This document shows positions 28,575 to 36,850 of a DNA stretch of 64,000 nucleotides, one piece after another. This DNA comes from an uncultured Collinsella sp. (GTDB taxonomy: Bacteria > Actinomycetota > Coriobacteriia > Coriobacteriales > Coriobacteriaceae). Made by a program: the position numbers and the translations under genes. A model generated the notes under the pieces. That model had not been told where the DNA came from, did no database searches, and saw only the letters and a list, made by a program, of their open reading frames with translations. The stretch is taken from NCBI GenBank assembly GCA_902470345.1, contig CABRGB010000003.1, positions 1 to 64,000 of the forward strand. The letters run 5' to 3'. Numbering within the stretch: the first letter of the stretch is position 1; the number at the start of each line of letters is the position of its first letter.

Positions 28575-29054
28575 ATGTTTAGGCCCTTACGTCGAAAGAA
28601 ACGCGCCATCACCGACGAGGAAGCGCGCGAACTGCTCGCTACCTGCAAGCGCGGCGTCTTTGCCGTCAACGGCGACGATGGCTACCCGTACGCCATTCCC
28701 GTCAACTACTTCTTTGACGCCGAGCACGACAAGATTTATTTCCATGGCGCCAAGGCCGGCCACAAGGTCGATTCACTCAAGCGCGATGACAAGGTCTGCT
28801 TTACCGTTTACGGCAACGAGTGGTACCAGGACGGTGACTGGGCTCCCTACGTTATGAGTACCGTGGTCTTTGGCCGCTGTCGCCTGGCGAATGACACCCC
28901 CGCGTTTATCGAGGATAAAGTCCGCCAGCTCGCGCTTAAGTACTACCCTTCTGCCGAAGAAGTCGAAGAGGAAATCGCCAAGGACATTAAGGGCGTCCAG
29001 CTCTACGAGATTACGATTGAGCATCTTTGCGGCAAGCAGATTCAGGAAAAGTAA
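28575..29054 (+). CDS. PNPOx-like flavin-binding protein (NimA type)
   Basis: 159 residues of the pyridoxamine 5'-phosphate oxidase-like split barrel. LLATCKRGVFAVNGDDGYPYAIPVNY and IYFHGAKAGHKVDSLKRDDKVCFTV are the family blocks seen in NimA-type proteins, which reduce 5-nitroimidazoles or act as general flavin reductases. AAAGGAAG precedes the ATG. It follows the hybrid kinase by 41 bases and may be co-transcribed; a functional link is not evident. Confidence 0.85.
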   Translation: MFRPLRRKKRAITDEEARELLATCKRGVFAVNGDDGYPYAIPVNYFFDAEHDKIYFHGAKAGHKVDSLKRDDKVCFTVYGNEWYQDGDWAPYVMSTVVFGRCRLANDTPAFIEDKVRQLALKYYPSAEEVEEEIAKDIKGVQLYEITIEHLCGKQIQEK

Positions 29055-29082
29055 GCCTCAAAAGCAGGCCTCATCAATAACA

Positions 29083-29122
29083 ATATGGCCCGGTTCCAAC
29101 CCACCTTGGAACCGGGCCATAT
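29083..29122. terminator. Large hairpin between convergent genes
   Basis: Perfect 17-bp arms ATATGGCCCGGTTCCAA / TTGGAACCGGGCCATAT with a 6-nt loop. It ends 2 bp before the stop codon of the minus-strand kinase gene. No T run follows, but the position fits a bidirectional terminator. Confidence 0.75.
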
Positions 29123-29124
29123 GC

Positions 29125-31317
29125 TTATGAAGCGTCGGCGGCTATGTGCGCCAGCGCCTCGACGAGCTCTTGCGAGCTCACAGGCTTGCTCAGGTGCGCA
29201 TCCATGCCCGCCTCACGCGAAAGCCTGCGGTCGTCGGCAAAGGCGTTGGCACTCACGGCGATAATCGGCGTGGTCGCGGCATCCTCGCGATCGAGTGCTC
29301 GAATTCGACGCGTGGCCTCAAGGCCATCGATGCCCGGCATCATGATGTCCATCAACACCACGTCGTACTCGTGCGGTGCGCTCGCGGCAAACGTCTCAAC
29401 GGCAGACTCGCCATCTTTAGCATGCGTCACGACGGCACCGGCACGGCTGAGCGTAAACTGCGCGATCTCGGCATTCAGATCGTTATCCTCTACGAGCAAA
29501 ACGCGCAAGCCCTGGAGCGCATCGCCATCGCCCCCATCCACGCGAACTGCCTGAGGAATCTCGGAGCGTTTGCATTTCTCGAACGGCAGGCGGATGGTAA
29601 ACGTCGTCCCCTGCCCCAAGACGCTCGTAAAACTCATGGTTCCGCCCATAAGCTCGACTAACTGTTTTGCGATAGGCGCGCCCAGGCCAGTTCCCGATGA
29701 GGCGCCTTCCACCTGTTGCTCCTCGCGGCAAAACGGCTCGTAGAGGTGCTGTTGGAACTCCTCGCTCATGCCAATACCGTTGTCGGCGATCGTGTATTCA
29801 TAGACAGGGACGCCATCTACAGGCTCCACCTCGCGGCACACCAGGCGAACATAGCCGCCCTGGCGGTTGTACTTGACGGCATTGCCGGCAATATTGAGCA
29901 ACAAGCGCTTGAGGTGCGTCACGCTCACCCGAGCATAGGGATGATTAAGCGTCTGCTGGTCGCAGATAATTGTCACCAGACGCTCCTCGGCCTGGCGCTC
30001 CAGAATATCGCGCACTTCACAGTTGAGTGCCACCAAATTTGTGGGTACGAGGTTCAGGTCGACCTGCCCGCTCTCCAGGCGACTCATATCGAGTGCCTCG
30101 TTGGCAAGGTCGAGCAGCAGTCCCGATGCCGTCCAGATTTTTGAGCGGCACTCAGTCTGCTTTTGCAGATCGTCCGCATTGGCATCGCCAACCTCGACCA
30201 TGCCGCGAATGCCGTTGATGGGCGTGCGCAGATCATGGCTCATGCGACGCAGAAACTCTGTCTTTGCCGAGTTGGCAGACGAGGCCTCACGCGCCGCCTT
30301 TGCCAGCTTGTCGCCATAGTCGCGCTCTTGCTGCAGCAAGTCCGTCAAACGTCGGCGATCAGCGCGGCGACGCACCGTCACAACAACGGCTATAACACCG
30401 CTGTAGAGCGCCAGCACGCCGGCAGCAACAGCCGCGACAACCTCAAAGTAACGCCGCGCCGAGGCATAGGTGTACACATAGAATTTGTGCGCTTTTCCAA
30501 ATGTGCCCAAATACCACTCGCCGTCGGCGTTAACCAATCTGACCTTACCAGCCAGGCATCGATCCTTAATACCATCGACAATGAAGACGTCCGTCGCAGG
30601 CAGATCGAACACGCCCAATACAGTGGGTTCAACGGCATTGGTCGCAACGACCTTGCCGTCGCTTTCGATCACGATATTGCCGTTATCGATGGTTTCATAG
30701 CCTTCGAGCAAACTCTGCAGTTTGAGTGTATTACTTGCAACCGCCTTCGCGCTCTGATGCCTTACCGCGATAACGATGCCCTCGCCATCCTGCCGAGTCA
30801 CGCAGCCAATGTCTGCGACCGAATCATCCGCAAGCGTGATGCGGGCGGTATAGGACTTAAGTGGATGGGTTGCCACCTCCAGCACGGGCGCTTCCTTGAG
30901 ATACGTAGCGAGCGACTCGTAGCCCACATCGCCCGTCGAGGACTCGGACACCAAATTGCCCGATGCGTCCGTCACGATCAGCGCGCTCACGTTGAACTGG
31001 TCGGCGTATTGCTCCAGCATGGCGCTATCCACCGAACCGTCGCGCTCCATATCGCGGGCAGCCTCTCCGGCGATCTCCATAACGCGAATCAGGTTTTTGG
31101 TCGTATAGGCGCTGTTGAATGCATCGTAGGAAAGGCTCTGCGTCGCCACGTAATCGACAACGTCGGCAAAGCGCTGCTCGGCTTGGGCCGTCATGTAACC
31201 GTAGCTCATCATGCCGGCAACAACCGAGAGCACTATCCCCAGCAGAGCGACAAGGAGCCATGCCCCTGCCGAACGATTGCCCCGCTCCTGAGCGGCGTGG
31301 TCAGGCACATCGATCAT
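29125..31317 (-). CDS. Hybrid histidine kinase with extracellular sensor domain
   Basis: 730 residues. Helix 1 (about 18-42), an extracytoplasmic dCache/CHASE-like sensor (about 45-285) and helix 2 (about 290-313) are followed by HisKA (MSHDLRTPINGIRG), HATPase (NIAGNAVKYN, DNGIGMSEEF, GTGLGAPIA) and a receiver (DVVLMDIMMPGIDG). Kinase and receiver halves are clearly related to the protein at 25729 but the sensor is different. Its ATG overlaps the stop of the upstream binding lipoprotein gene (ATGA), so the lipoprotein probably works as its ligand-binding partner. Confidence 0.85.
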   Translation of the reverse strand: MIDVPDHAAQERGNRSAGAWLLVALLGIVLSVVAGMMSYGYMTAQAEQRFADVVDYVATQSLSYDAFNSAYTTKNLIRVMEIAGEAARDMERDGSVDSAMLEQYADQFNVSALIVTDASGNLVSESSTGDVGYESLATYLKEAPVLEVATHPLKSYTARITLADDSVADIGCVTRQDGEGIVIAVRHQSAKAVASNTLKLQSLLEGYETIDNGNIVIESDGKVVATNAVEPTVLGVFDLPATDVFIVDGIKDRCLAGKVRLVNADGEWYLGTFGKAHKFYVYTYASARRYFEVVAAVAAGVLALYSGVIAVVVTVRRRADRRRLTDLLQQERDYGDKLAKAAREASSANSAKTEFLRRMSHDLRTPINGIRGMVEVGDANADDLQKQTECRSKIWTASGLLLDLANEALDMSRLESGQVDLNLVPTNLVALNCEVRDILERQAEERLVTIICDQQTLNHPYARVSVTHLKRLLLNIAGNAVKYNRQGGYVRLVCREVEPVDGVPVYEYTIADNGIGMSEEFQQHLYEPFCREEQQVEGASSGTGLGAPIAKQLVELMGGTMSFTSVLGQGTTFTIRLPFEKCKRSEIPQAVRVDGGDGDALQGLRVLLVEDNDLNAEIAQFTLSRAGAVVTHAKDGESAVETFAASAPHEYDVVLMDIMMPGIDGLEATRRIRALDREDAATTPIIAVSANAFADDRRLSREAGMDAHLSKPVSSQELVEALAHIAADAS

Positions 31318-32183
31318 GACAGACCCTCCACATTCAAAAATGGCGAAGGGTCATCGAAGTACTTTGACACCAGGCGTTCCATGGTGCCATCGGCAAGCAT
31401 TTCTTGGTAGGCATGAGTGAGCTTGACGTCGATGCCGCGCGTATCGTTGATATCGAAAGCGGTGCCCAAACCAACCTCTAGCAGCGGCTCATCCAAAATG
31501 CGATACGTTACGCCATAGTCTTTTTCGTAGGTGAGCAGCAAGGACTCATGCGCGGCGATGGCGTCGACCAGGCCCTCGACGAGCGCCGGGTTCAGGCATG
31601 AACGGTCCGAAAAGCAGTAGAGTTCCTTGATCTGCGGAACGTTTTCATTTGTGCGATTGAGCAAAATGCCCTCGGGCTTGGTGGTGGACTGAACCGCCAC
31701 GATCTTATCCTCAAGATCGGCAAGCGTGTAGATATCGCTCTGGGGATCGACCGCGACCACCTGGCGGCTCGCAAGGTACGGGCCGGCCCAACGATATTCG
31801 TTTTCGCGACCCGTCATACTAAAGCAGTCCATGACACAATCGAGTTCGCCGCTCGCCAGCAGCTCTTTCTTCTTTTCCCAATCGATCATCTGGTATTTTG
31901 GCTTGTAACCAATGCGGGCCAAAGCCTCGGTTAATATCTCGACGTCCAGGCCAACGATATCGCCGTACTCGTCGGTATACACAAACGGTGGATAGAGGTC
32001 ACTGCCGACGTTGAGCGTCTTAAGGTTGTCGTCTTTAACTTGCGAGGCGTCCAGACCTTCTAATGCAGACGTCGAGGCCCTGCTATTCGACCCGGAGCAG
32101 CCGGCTATCGCTATGACAAAGGCGCTCGCCACTGCAAGCGCAACAAACAACGAAATGGCAACCGAGCGACGGGGTCTTTTCAT
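31314..32183 (-). CDS. Amino-acid-type solute-binding lipoprotein
   Basis: 289 residues. A lipoprotein signal peptide with lipobox IAGC (Cys about 28) is followed by an SBP_bac_3 domain (PPFVYTDEYGDIVGLDVEIL; later DLEDKIVAVQSTTKPEG). Such proteins normally feed amino acids to an ABC permease, but no permease or ATPase gene is nearby. Instead the gene is translationally coupled to a hybrid histidine kinase, so a sensory role is proposed. It also resembles the sensor domains built into the kinase at 25729. Confidence 0.85.
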   Translation of the reverse strand: MKRPRRSVAISLFVALAVASAFVIAIAGCSGSNSRASTSALEGLDASQVKDDNLKTLNVGSDLYPPFVYTDEYGDIVGLDVEILTEALARIGYKPKYQMIDWEKKKELLASGELDCVMDCFSMTGRENEYRWAGPYLASRQVVAVDPQSDIYTLADLEDKIVAVQSTTKPEGILLNRTNENVPQIKELYCFSDRSCLNPALVEGLVDAIAAHESLLLTYEKDYGVTYRILDEPLLEVGLGTAFDINDTRGIDVKLTHAYQEMLADGTMERLVSKYFDDPSPFLNVEGLS

Positions 32184-32275
32184 CGAGCTCCAGACGATCC
32201 TGCTTACAGACTGAAATGGCTAAAGATAATACCAAACGAAACCACTCGAGCGTCCAATGGTTACAGACGTTTTAC

Positions 32276-32317
32276 CATGCGGGGCCTTCCAGCCGACTTG
32301 GCAGAAGGCCCCGCATG
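32276..32317 (-). terminator. Hairpin after the MalY-like gene
   Basis: 14-bp arms CATGCGGGGCCTTC / GAAGGCCCCGCATG, 10 bp after the stop at 32328 on the minus strand. There is no strong T run. Confidence 0.65.
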
Positions 32318-32327
32318 CAGTGCTCAC

Positions 32328-33542
32328 TTACCGTGCATTAAAAACGTAGTGGTCCAAGCGGTCGCACGCTTCCCTTACGCGCGAAAGCGGCAGCGCCAGA
32401 TTCACGCGAATGTGGCAGGGCCCGTGAAACGGGCGGCCGTCCTGATACCCCACGCCCACGCGCGCCCCCTCGTCGAGCAACCACTGAATATCGCAGCCAT
32501 GCTCGCGGCACCACTCGGTGCAGTCCAGAAACACCATGTACGTGCCCTGCGGACGCGAATAGGACACGCCCTCAAAATGCTCGTCCACGTAATTGCAGAA
32601 GTACTCGATATTGCCGGCAAGCACCTGGTTGAGCTCGTCCACCCACTCGTAGCCCTGCGGCTGGTAGGCACCGATAAGCGCATGCATAGAGAGGACGTTC
32701 ATCTCGTTGTAGTGGGTCTTGTCGGACACGGCGCACACGCGGTCGCGCAGCGTCTCGTTATAGATGATGTGGTAGCTGCCGACCAGGCCCGCCAGGTTGA
32801 ACGTCTTGCTGGGCGCATAGAGGGCAACCGTGCGCATGCGGGCGTCCTCGCTTACCGACTGCGTCGGAATATGCTTGTGTCCCGGCAGGATGATATCGGA
32901 CCAAATCTCGTCCGAAATCACCACGCAATCGTGCTGGCGATAAATGTCCATGGCGCGCTCGATCTCGTCGCGCTCCCATACGCGGCCGCAGGGATTGTGC
33001 GGCGAGCAGAACACCGCGGCATGAATGTGGTTTTGGGCGAGCTTATACTCCATGTCCTCAAAGTCCATACGCCACACGCCTTGGTCGTCGAGCTTAAGCG
33101 GGCTGTGGACAATGCGATAGCCCGCGGCTTCGATAGACTTGGTAAAACCAATGTAGGTGGGGCTATGGACCAGCACCGCATCGCCCGGCTGGACATACGC
33201 GCACAGCGTCGACACGACACCGCCCAGCACGCCGTTTTCGTAGCCGATATGCTCAGGCGCCAGGCCCTCGACGCCATTGCGGCGGCTCTGCCATTCGATG
33301 ATGCGGTCGAAGTACTCGGGGCGCGGGTTAAAGTAGCCAAACATGGGATGCTGGGCGCGCTGAATGATGTGCTCCTGGACCGTGGGCACCGTGGCAAAGT
33401 TCATATCGGCCACCCACATGGGAATGCGGTCGAAGCCCTCGTCGGGTGCGTTCGGAGCCATACCGGGGATTTCACCCCAAGAGTCAACGGCGATGGAGTC
33501 CATGCCGTGGCGGTCGATAAGCGAGCTAAAGTCGTATTTCAT
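32328..33542 (-). CDS. MalY/PatB-type PLP-dependent C-S lyase/aminotransferase
   Basis: 404-residue fold-type I PLP enzyme. The N-terminal block MWVADMNFATVPTVQEHI, CSPHNPCGRVW, SDEIWSDI and the Schiff-base lysine in APSKTFNLAGL mark the MalY/PatB family, whose members cleave cystathionine or cysteine conjugates. The start at 33542 was selected because GGGAG precedes it and homology starts at MKYDFSS; a GTG 16 codons upstream gives a longer, less typical form. Stands alone between the binding lipoprotein gene and trmO. Confidence 0.87.
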   Translation of the reverse strand: MKYDFSSLIDRHGMDSIAVDSWGEIPGMAPNAPDEGFDRIPMWVADMNFATVPTVQEHIIQRAQHPMFGYFNPRPEYFDRIIEWQSRRNGVEGLAPEHIGYENGVLGGVVSTLCAYVQPGDAVLVHSPTYIGFTKSIEAAGYRIVHSPLKLDDQGVWRMDFEDMEYKLAQNHIHAAVFCSPHNPCGRVWERDEIERAMDIYRQHDCVVISDEIWSDIILPGHKHIPTQSVSEDARMRTVALYAPSKTFNLAGLVGSYHIIYNETLRDRVCAVSDKTHYNEMNVLSMHALIGAYQPQGYEWVDELNQVLAGNIEYFCNYVDEHFEGVSYSRPQGTYMVFLDCTEWCREHGCDIQWLLDEGARVGVGYQDGRPFHGPCHIRVNLALPLSRVREACDRLDHYVFNAR

Positions 33543-33653
33543 GCTGAGCTCCCGTGCAAAGTGATTGTTTTGGTAGGCGTTATTGTCCACCAGCGCGGGC
33601 GGTTTTGGCGCGGAGTTTGGCGCTTAATTTGACGGGTGCGGACGAATGACCGG

Positions 33654-34400
33654 TTAGTCTTGCGCGTCGTTGATGGCGACTACGGTTAGCTGGGTTTCAT
33701 CGACCGTAAAAGATATGTCGAGCCCGGCGTAGGCCAGGTGATAGACGCGGTTTGGCTCGTGCTTGCTGCCCGCGCGGCGCGGATCTTGGCGAAGGACCTC
33801 GACCAGACCGGGGAGCTTTGCGGGCGAGACCATGTCTTGAAGAGTTTGCGGGAACTCAACATCGAGCTCTTGCCACGGAGCATCCTCAATCCAGCCGCCG
33901 GTCGCATCCGGGTGGCAGTCCGCAAACGGGATGTAGGGCTTAATGTCGTAGATGGGCGTGCCGTCACGCAGGTCGGCCCCCAGCACATGGATGATGGGGC
34001 CATCGTCGGTGAGCTCGACACGATCGAGCTTGACGCAGGTGAGACCGATGGGGTTAGGGCGAAACGGACTGCGTGTGGCAAACACGCCCACGCGCTCGGC
34101 TCCACCCAGACGCGGCGGGCGCACGGTTTTCGACCACTTGGCGTTGGTGCCGGCCTTGTCCTGCGTTTTAGCGTCAACGGCAATGTCCTTAGCCGTGCCG
34201 CCGGGCGTTCCGTTTTCGAAGCGCCACAGCAACCACAGGTGAGAGAAGGAGTCCAAACCCTCAACCGCTGCATTGGAGGCAAATTCCGGCTCAAAGACGA
34301 TGCGCCCCTGCAGATGGGGCGCCAAAAAGCTGTTGCGCGGAATGCCGAACTTCTGCGGCAGGTCGGTATGTATGTGTGCCATAGGTTCCATGCTGGTCAT
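33654..34400 (-). CDS. trmO: tRNA (t6A37-N6)-methyltransferase TrmO
   Basis: About 248 residues. The TsaA/TrmO beta-barrel domain is recognised by KFGIPRNSFLAPHLQGRIVF, FSHLWLLWRFE and the signature VFATRSPFRPNPIGLTCVKL. The enzyme methylates threonylcarbamoyl-adenosine 37 in tRNA-Thr using SAM. The C-terminal domain ends in FTVDETQLTVVAI. Three in-frame ATGs (34400, 34391 and 34382) are possible and none has a clear ribosome-binding site; 34400 is given. Divergent from the XRE-TipAS gene. Confidence 0.87.
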   Translation of the reverse strand: MTSMEPMAHIHTDLPQKFGIPRNSFLAPHLQGRIVFEPEFASNAAVEGLDSFSHLWLLWRFENGTPGGTAKDIAVDAKTQDKAGTNAKWSKTVRPPRLGGAERVGVFATRSPFRPNPIGLTCVKLDRVELTDDGPIIHVLGADLRDGTPIYDIKPYIPFADCHPDATGGWIEDAPWQELDVEFPQTLQDMVSPAKLPGLVEVLRQDPRRAGSKHEPNRVYHLAYAGLDISFTVDETQLTVVAINDAQD

Positions 34401-34458
34401 TGTACGGCATGGAGGCCTGGGGCGTTGCGCGCAATTCTTCGCCGCGGTCGCCCGTCGT

Positions 34459-34473
34459 GCAACCAACGGTTGC
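34459..34473. promoter_or_regulatory. Inverted repeat GCAACC-AAC-GGTTGC in divergent region
   Basis: Perfect 6-bp arms lie between the trmO start and the XRE-TipAS start, 60 bp upstream of the latter. Possible autoregulatory operator of the XRE protein. Confidence 0.35.
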
Positions 34474-34532
34474 TTGGAAGGGCGTCTGCCGCCGCGTATG
34501 CTTAAGCCATCAACCAGCAGAAAGGAGCCGCT

Positions 34533-35360
34533 ATGGCCTTTGCGGAAAAGCTCATTGCCATCCGTCGCGCCCATCACCTTACCCAAGAGCAGCTCGCCGC
34601 CAAGCTCTTCGTCACACGCCAAGCCGTCAGCCGTTGGGAGCGCGGCGAAGTCACCCCGGGCATCGACATGATGAAGCTCATCGCCGCCGTGACCGGCGAG
34701 CCCCTGTCCCACCTGCTCGAAATGCCCGAGCATTATTGCCAGAGCTGCGGCATGATACTCACGCCCGACGACTGCGGCACCGATGCCACGGGCGCCACGA
34801 CCGACCATTACTGCAAGTGGTGCTACGACCACGGCAAGTACACCTACGACACCACCATGGAGGCGATGATCGAGGATTGCGCCCCGCGGCTGGCGCAAAA
34901 CACCGGCATGTCGCTCGACGAAGCCGTCTCGCTCATGGGCGCCGTCCTGCCGCAACTGGAACGCTGGCACACCGTGCAGGAAAACGAGGAGCGCTACGGC
35001 GCCGAAGCGCGGGCGCGCTATGGCGATGAGGCTATCGATGCAGCAAACGAAACGTTACTGGACATGGATCCCGAGACATGGAACGACATGAAGGAACTTG
35101 AACGCGCCATTTTGGGCCAGCTCTCGATTGCCATGGGCATTGGCGACCCAGAGAGCAACGAAGCCCAAAAACTGGTTACAATGCACCGTCGATGGATTGC
35201 TCTCAACTGGGGATGCGAGCCCCAAGACGAGGCGTACCTGGGCCTCGCCCACGGCTATCTTGCCGACCAGCGCTTTGTTGACTACTACGACAAGCCCTGC
35301 GGCACCGGAGCCACGGCGTTTCTGGTCCAGGCCATCGAGTCGTCGTTGACGTGCGCATAG
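34533..35360 (+). CDS. XRE helix-turn-helix / zinc ribbon / TipAS-like regulator
   Basis: 275 residues in three parts. The XRE DNA-binding domain (4-58) has LTQEQLAAKLFVTRQAVSRW. A zinc ribbon (68-97) has ligands in YCQSCGMIL and YCKWCYDHG. A C-terminal helical domain (about 130-270) with DPESNEAQKLVTMHRRWIAL matches the TipAS drug-recognition fold. TipAS domains normally sit behind MerR helix-turn-helix domains (TipAL, Mta), so the XRE fusion is unusual. Likely a regulator that senses an antibiotic-like ligand. AAAGGAG precedes the ATG. A glutaredoxin gene follows 51 bp downstream. Confidence 0.8.
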   Translation: MAFAEKLIAIRRAHHLTQEQLAAKLFVTRQAVSRWERGEVTPGIDMMKLIAAVTGEPLSHLLEMPEHYCQSCGMILTPDDCGTDATGATTDHYCKWCYDHGKYTYDTTMEAMIEDCAPRLAQNTGMSLDEAVSLMGAVLPQLERWHTVQENEERYGAEARARYGDEAIDAANETLLDMDPETWNDMKELERAILGQLSIAMGIGDPESNEAQKLVTMHRRWIALNWGCEPQDEAYLGLAHGYLADQRFVDYYDKPCGTGATAFLVQAIESSLTCA

Positions 35361-35411
35361 ACCGCGGCGGCTTTGGGTATTTCAATCAAAACCTCAACCG
35401 ATTGGAGACCT

Positions 35412-35657
35412 ATGGCTACTGATCACGAGCTCGTGCTCTACGTTATGACCGGCTGCCCGTATTGCTTAAAGGTCAAGCGATTCCTTGCCGATAACGGTGT
35501 GACCATCCCCGAGCGCAATATCTCGACCGATACCGAAGCCGAGCAGACACTCATCGCCGTCGGTGGCAAGCGCCAGGTTCCCTGCCTGTTCATTAACGGC
35601 AAACCGCTCTACGAATCGAGCGACATCATCGCGTGGGTACAGAAGAACCTGCTCTAG
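35412..35657 (+). CDS. Glutaredoxin-family protein
   Basis: 81 residues, the normal size of a single-domain glutaredoxin. The active site is CPYC (about 14-17), the cis-proline segment is RQVPCLFINGK, and ESSDIIAWVQKNL ends the fold. Cytoplasmic thiol-disulfide exchange is expected. The ATG at 35412 is 4 bases after GGAGA. Possibly co-transcribed with the XRE-TipAS gene. Confidence 0.88.
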   Translation: MATDHELVLYVMTGCPYCLKVKRFLADNGVTIPERNISTDTEAEQTLIAVGGKRQVPCLFINGKPLYESSDIIAWVQKNLL

Positions 35658-35704
35658 CACGCGCATCCCGTCCGTCCAAGGCCCCACCCCATACGGCCTA
35701 AACA

Positions 35705-35767
35705 TGTACACCAGCATCCAAAGTCGACATTTTCGACATCTTTGGATGCTGGTGTACAGTTTTTTTG
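35705..35767. repeat. Family D hairpin with T run, copy 1
   Basis: Perfect 19-bp arms TGTACACCAGCATCCAAAG (35705-35723) and its complement (35740-35758) with a 16-nt loop, then TTTTTTT. It can act as terminator of the glutaredoxin gene. A second copy lies at 36784-36838. Confidence 0.8.
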
Positions 35768-35857
35768 CAGAGGCAGTCATGGACGCTCTTAACCGGCTAA
35801 TTGTTTGAGGCGACCTTTGGATTATGGCTGTTTGACGCCTCTGGAAAGGGTTTCCGA

Positions 35858-36101
35858 GAGGGCTGTGGTCAAAAAAGGGCAAATATGAGTACTGCTACCT
35901 GTTTAGTAGCAGCGATTTTGATCACTTCAGGAACTATTCAACGTTCCATACGTCCGTAGACGACGCTATTTCTCCTCATATGTTTAATAAAAGTAGCTCC
36001 TAATGGGAACAAATCTCATCAGGAGCTACTATTTATAGCAAAATAAATGCAACTATAATGGCAACAGTACTCATATTTGCCCTTTTTTGACCACGACCCT
36101 C
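35858..36101. mobile_element. 244-bp MITE-like element with 42-bp terminal inverted repeats
   Basis: The 42-bp ends (35858-35899 and 36060-36101) are inverted copies differing at about four positions; the core is GGTCAAAAAAGGGCAAATAT. The interior is AT-rich, unlike the host, has no coding potential, and contains a hairpin with arms AGTAGCTCCT / AGGAGCTACT near 35991-36032. No target-site duplication was recognised. A non-autonomous transposon remnant is the simplest reading. Confidence 0.65.
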
Positions 36102-36187
36102 CAGAATAGCCGCTGAGGACGACACTAAATGACATAATCCGGCACTTGGACGTTCTTATATGACTAGCATTGAAGGACACCTAACGA

Positions 36188-36352
36188 CTACTCCCATTCG
36201 CGACACACTGTGTCGCGAATTAAGCTGGCCCCATTATCGAAGGCCAGTGAGAGCTCCTGCCCAGAATCTCGATAGCTTAATAAAGCGCTCCCCTCCGGAA
36301 GTTCAATGAGCATCCAAATTCCAGGCTGAAAAGCAAAGGAGTATCGAAGCCG
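36188..36352 (-). pseudogene. Coding-like 3' remnant ending in REWE
   Basis: The minus strand is open for 55 codons from just after a TGA (36353-36355) to TAG (36188-36190). It reads like protein: YSFAFQPGIWMLIELPEG, then SGQELSLAFDNGASLIRDTV, then CREWE and stop. No start codon with a ribosome-binding site exists at its upstream end, and the reading continues in another frame (MSIDGFDTPLLF), so it looks like the decayed tail of a lost gene. An 11-bp hairpin (36196-36220) lies within it. Family not recognised. Confidence 0.3.
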
Positions 36353-36412
36353 TCAATGCTCATTTCCTATCGAACACGCGGGTCAAAACAAGCTAATTAG
36401 CCTGATAAACTG

Positions 36413-36444
36413 TTTGTATTTTTGTCTACAAAACTGTATACAAA
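36413..36444 (+). promoter_or_regulatory. Promoter with dyad before RHH gene
   Basis: TTGTAT (36414) and TATACA (36437) are spaced 17 bp. The flanking arms TTTGTAT and ATACAAA form an inverted repeat that overlaps both elements, as expected for an autoregulated antitoxin-type gene. Confidence 0.5.
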
Positions 36445-36496
36445 AAGAGTATCCGTTGACCTGTGCTCGACATTATGCCGATCGATAGGAGGCGCT

Positions 36497-36763
36497 ATGG
36501 ACGCTAAGCAACTCGAAAAGATGATCGGATTTGCCCCCGGAGAGTTGGAAAAGGCCGCGGAGGCATACGAAAAAGATGAGTGGCCGAAGGGTCGCACCAT
36601 CAAGCTGGGAAGGCCGCCGATTTCTGACGAGCCAAGCGTTGTTTTATCCGCACGTGTGGGTGAATCGGTCCTTGAAGCCTTTGACGCAAAAGCAAAGCGC
36701 CATGGGCAAACACGCACGGAGCGACTCAGGGAGCTCATCACGCTTGATGCAATGATTGCCTAG
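36497..36763 (+). CDS. Small antitoxin-like protein (ribbon-helix-helix type)
   Basis: 88 residues, behind AGGAGG. The C-terminal part (LSARVGESVLEAFDAKAKRHGQTRTERLRELI) has the strand-helix-helix pattern of CopG/MetJ-type DNA-binding proteins; the N-terminal half is acidic and helical. Antitoxins of BrnA or HicB-like size look like this, but no toxin gene is adjacent on either side, so it is an orphan or an independent repressor. A dyad overlaps its promoter. Confidence 0.65.
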   Translation: MDAKQLEKMIGFAPGELEKAAEAYEKDEWPKGRTIKLGRPPISDEPSVVLSARVGESVLEAFDAKAKRHGQTRTERLRELITLDAMIA

Positions 36764-36783
36764 TTACCCACCACACCCAAACA

Positions 36784-36838
36784 TGTACACCAGCATCCAA
36801 AGTCGACCTTTTTCGACATCTTTGGATGCTGACGTACA
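36784..36838. repeat. Family D hairpin, copy 2
   Basis: Left arm identical to copy 1 (TGTACACCAGCATCCAAAG); the right arm differs at two bases (GACGTACA for GGTGTACA). It sits after the RHH gene and before a family B palindrome. Confidence 0.75.
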
Positions 36839-36850
36839 GCTTTTGCAACA

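Noticed and set aside
36422..36763. Longer form of the RHH protein starting at 36422, or a toxin gene upstream
   Set aside because: The 36422 start lacks a ribosome-binding site and lies inside the promoter dyad. AGGAGG before 36497 fixes the start, and no toxin reading frame is present upstream.
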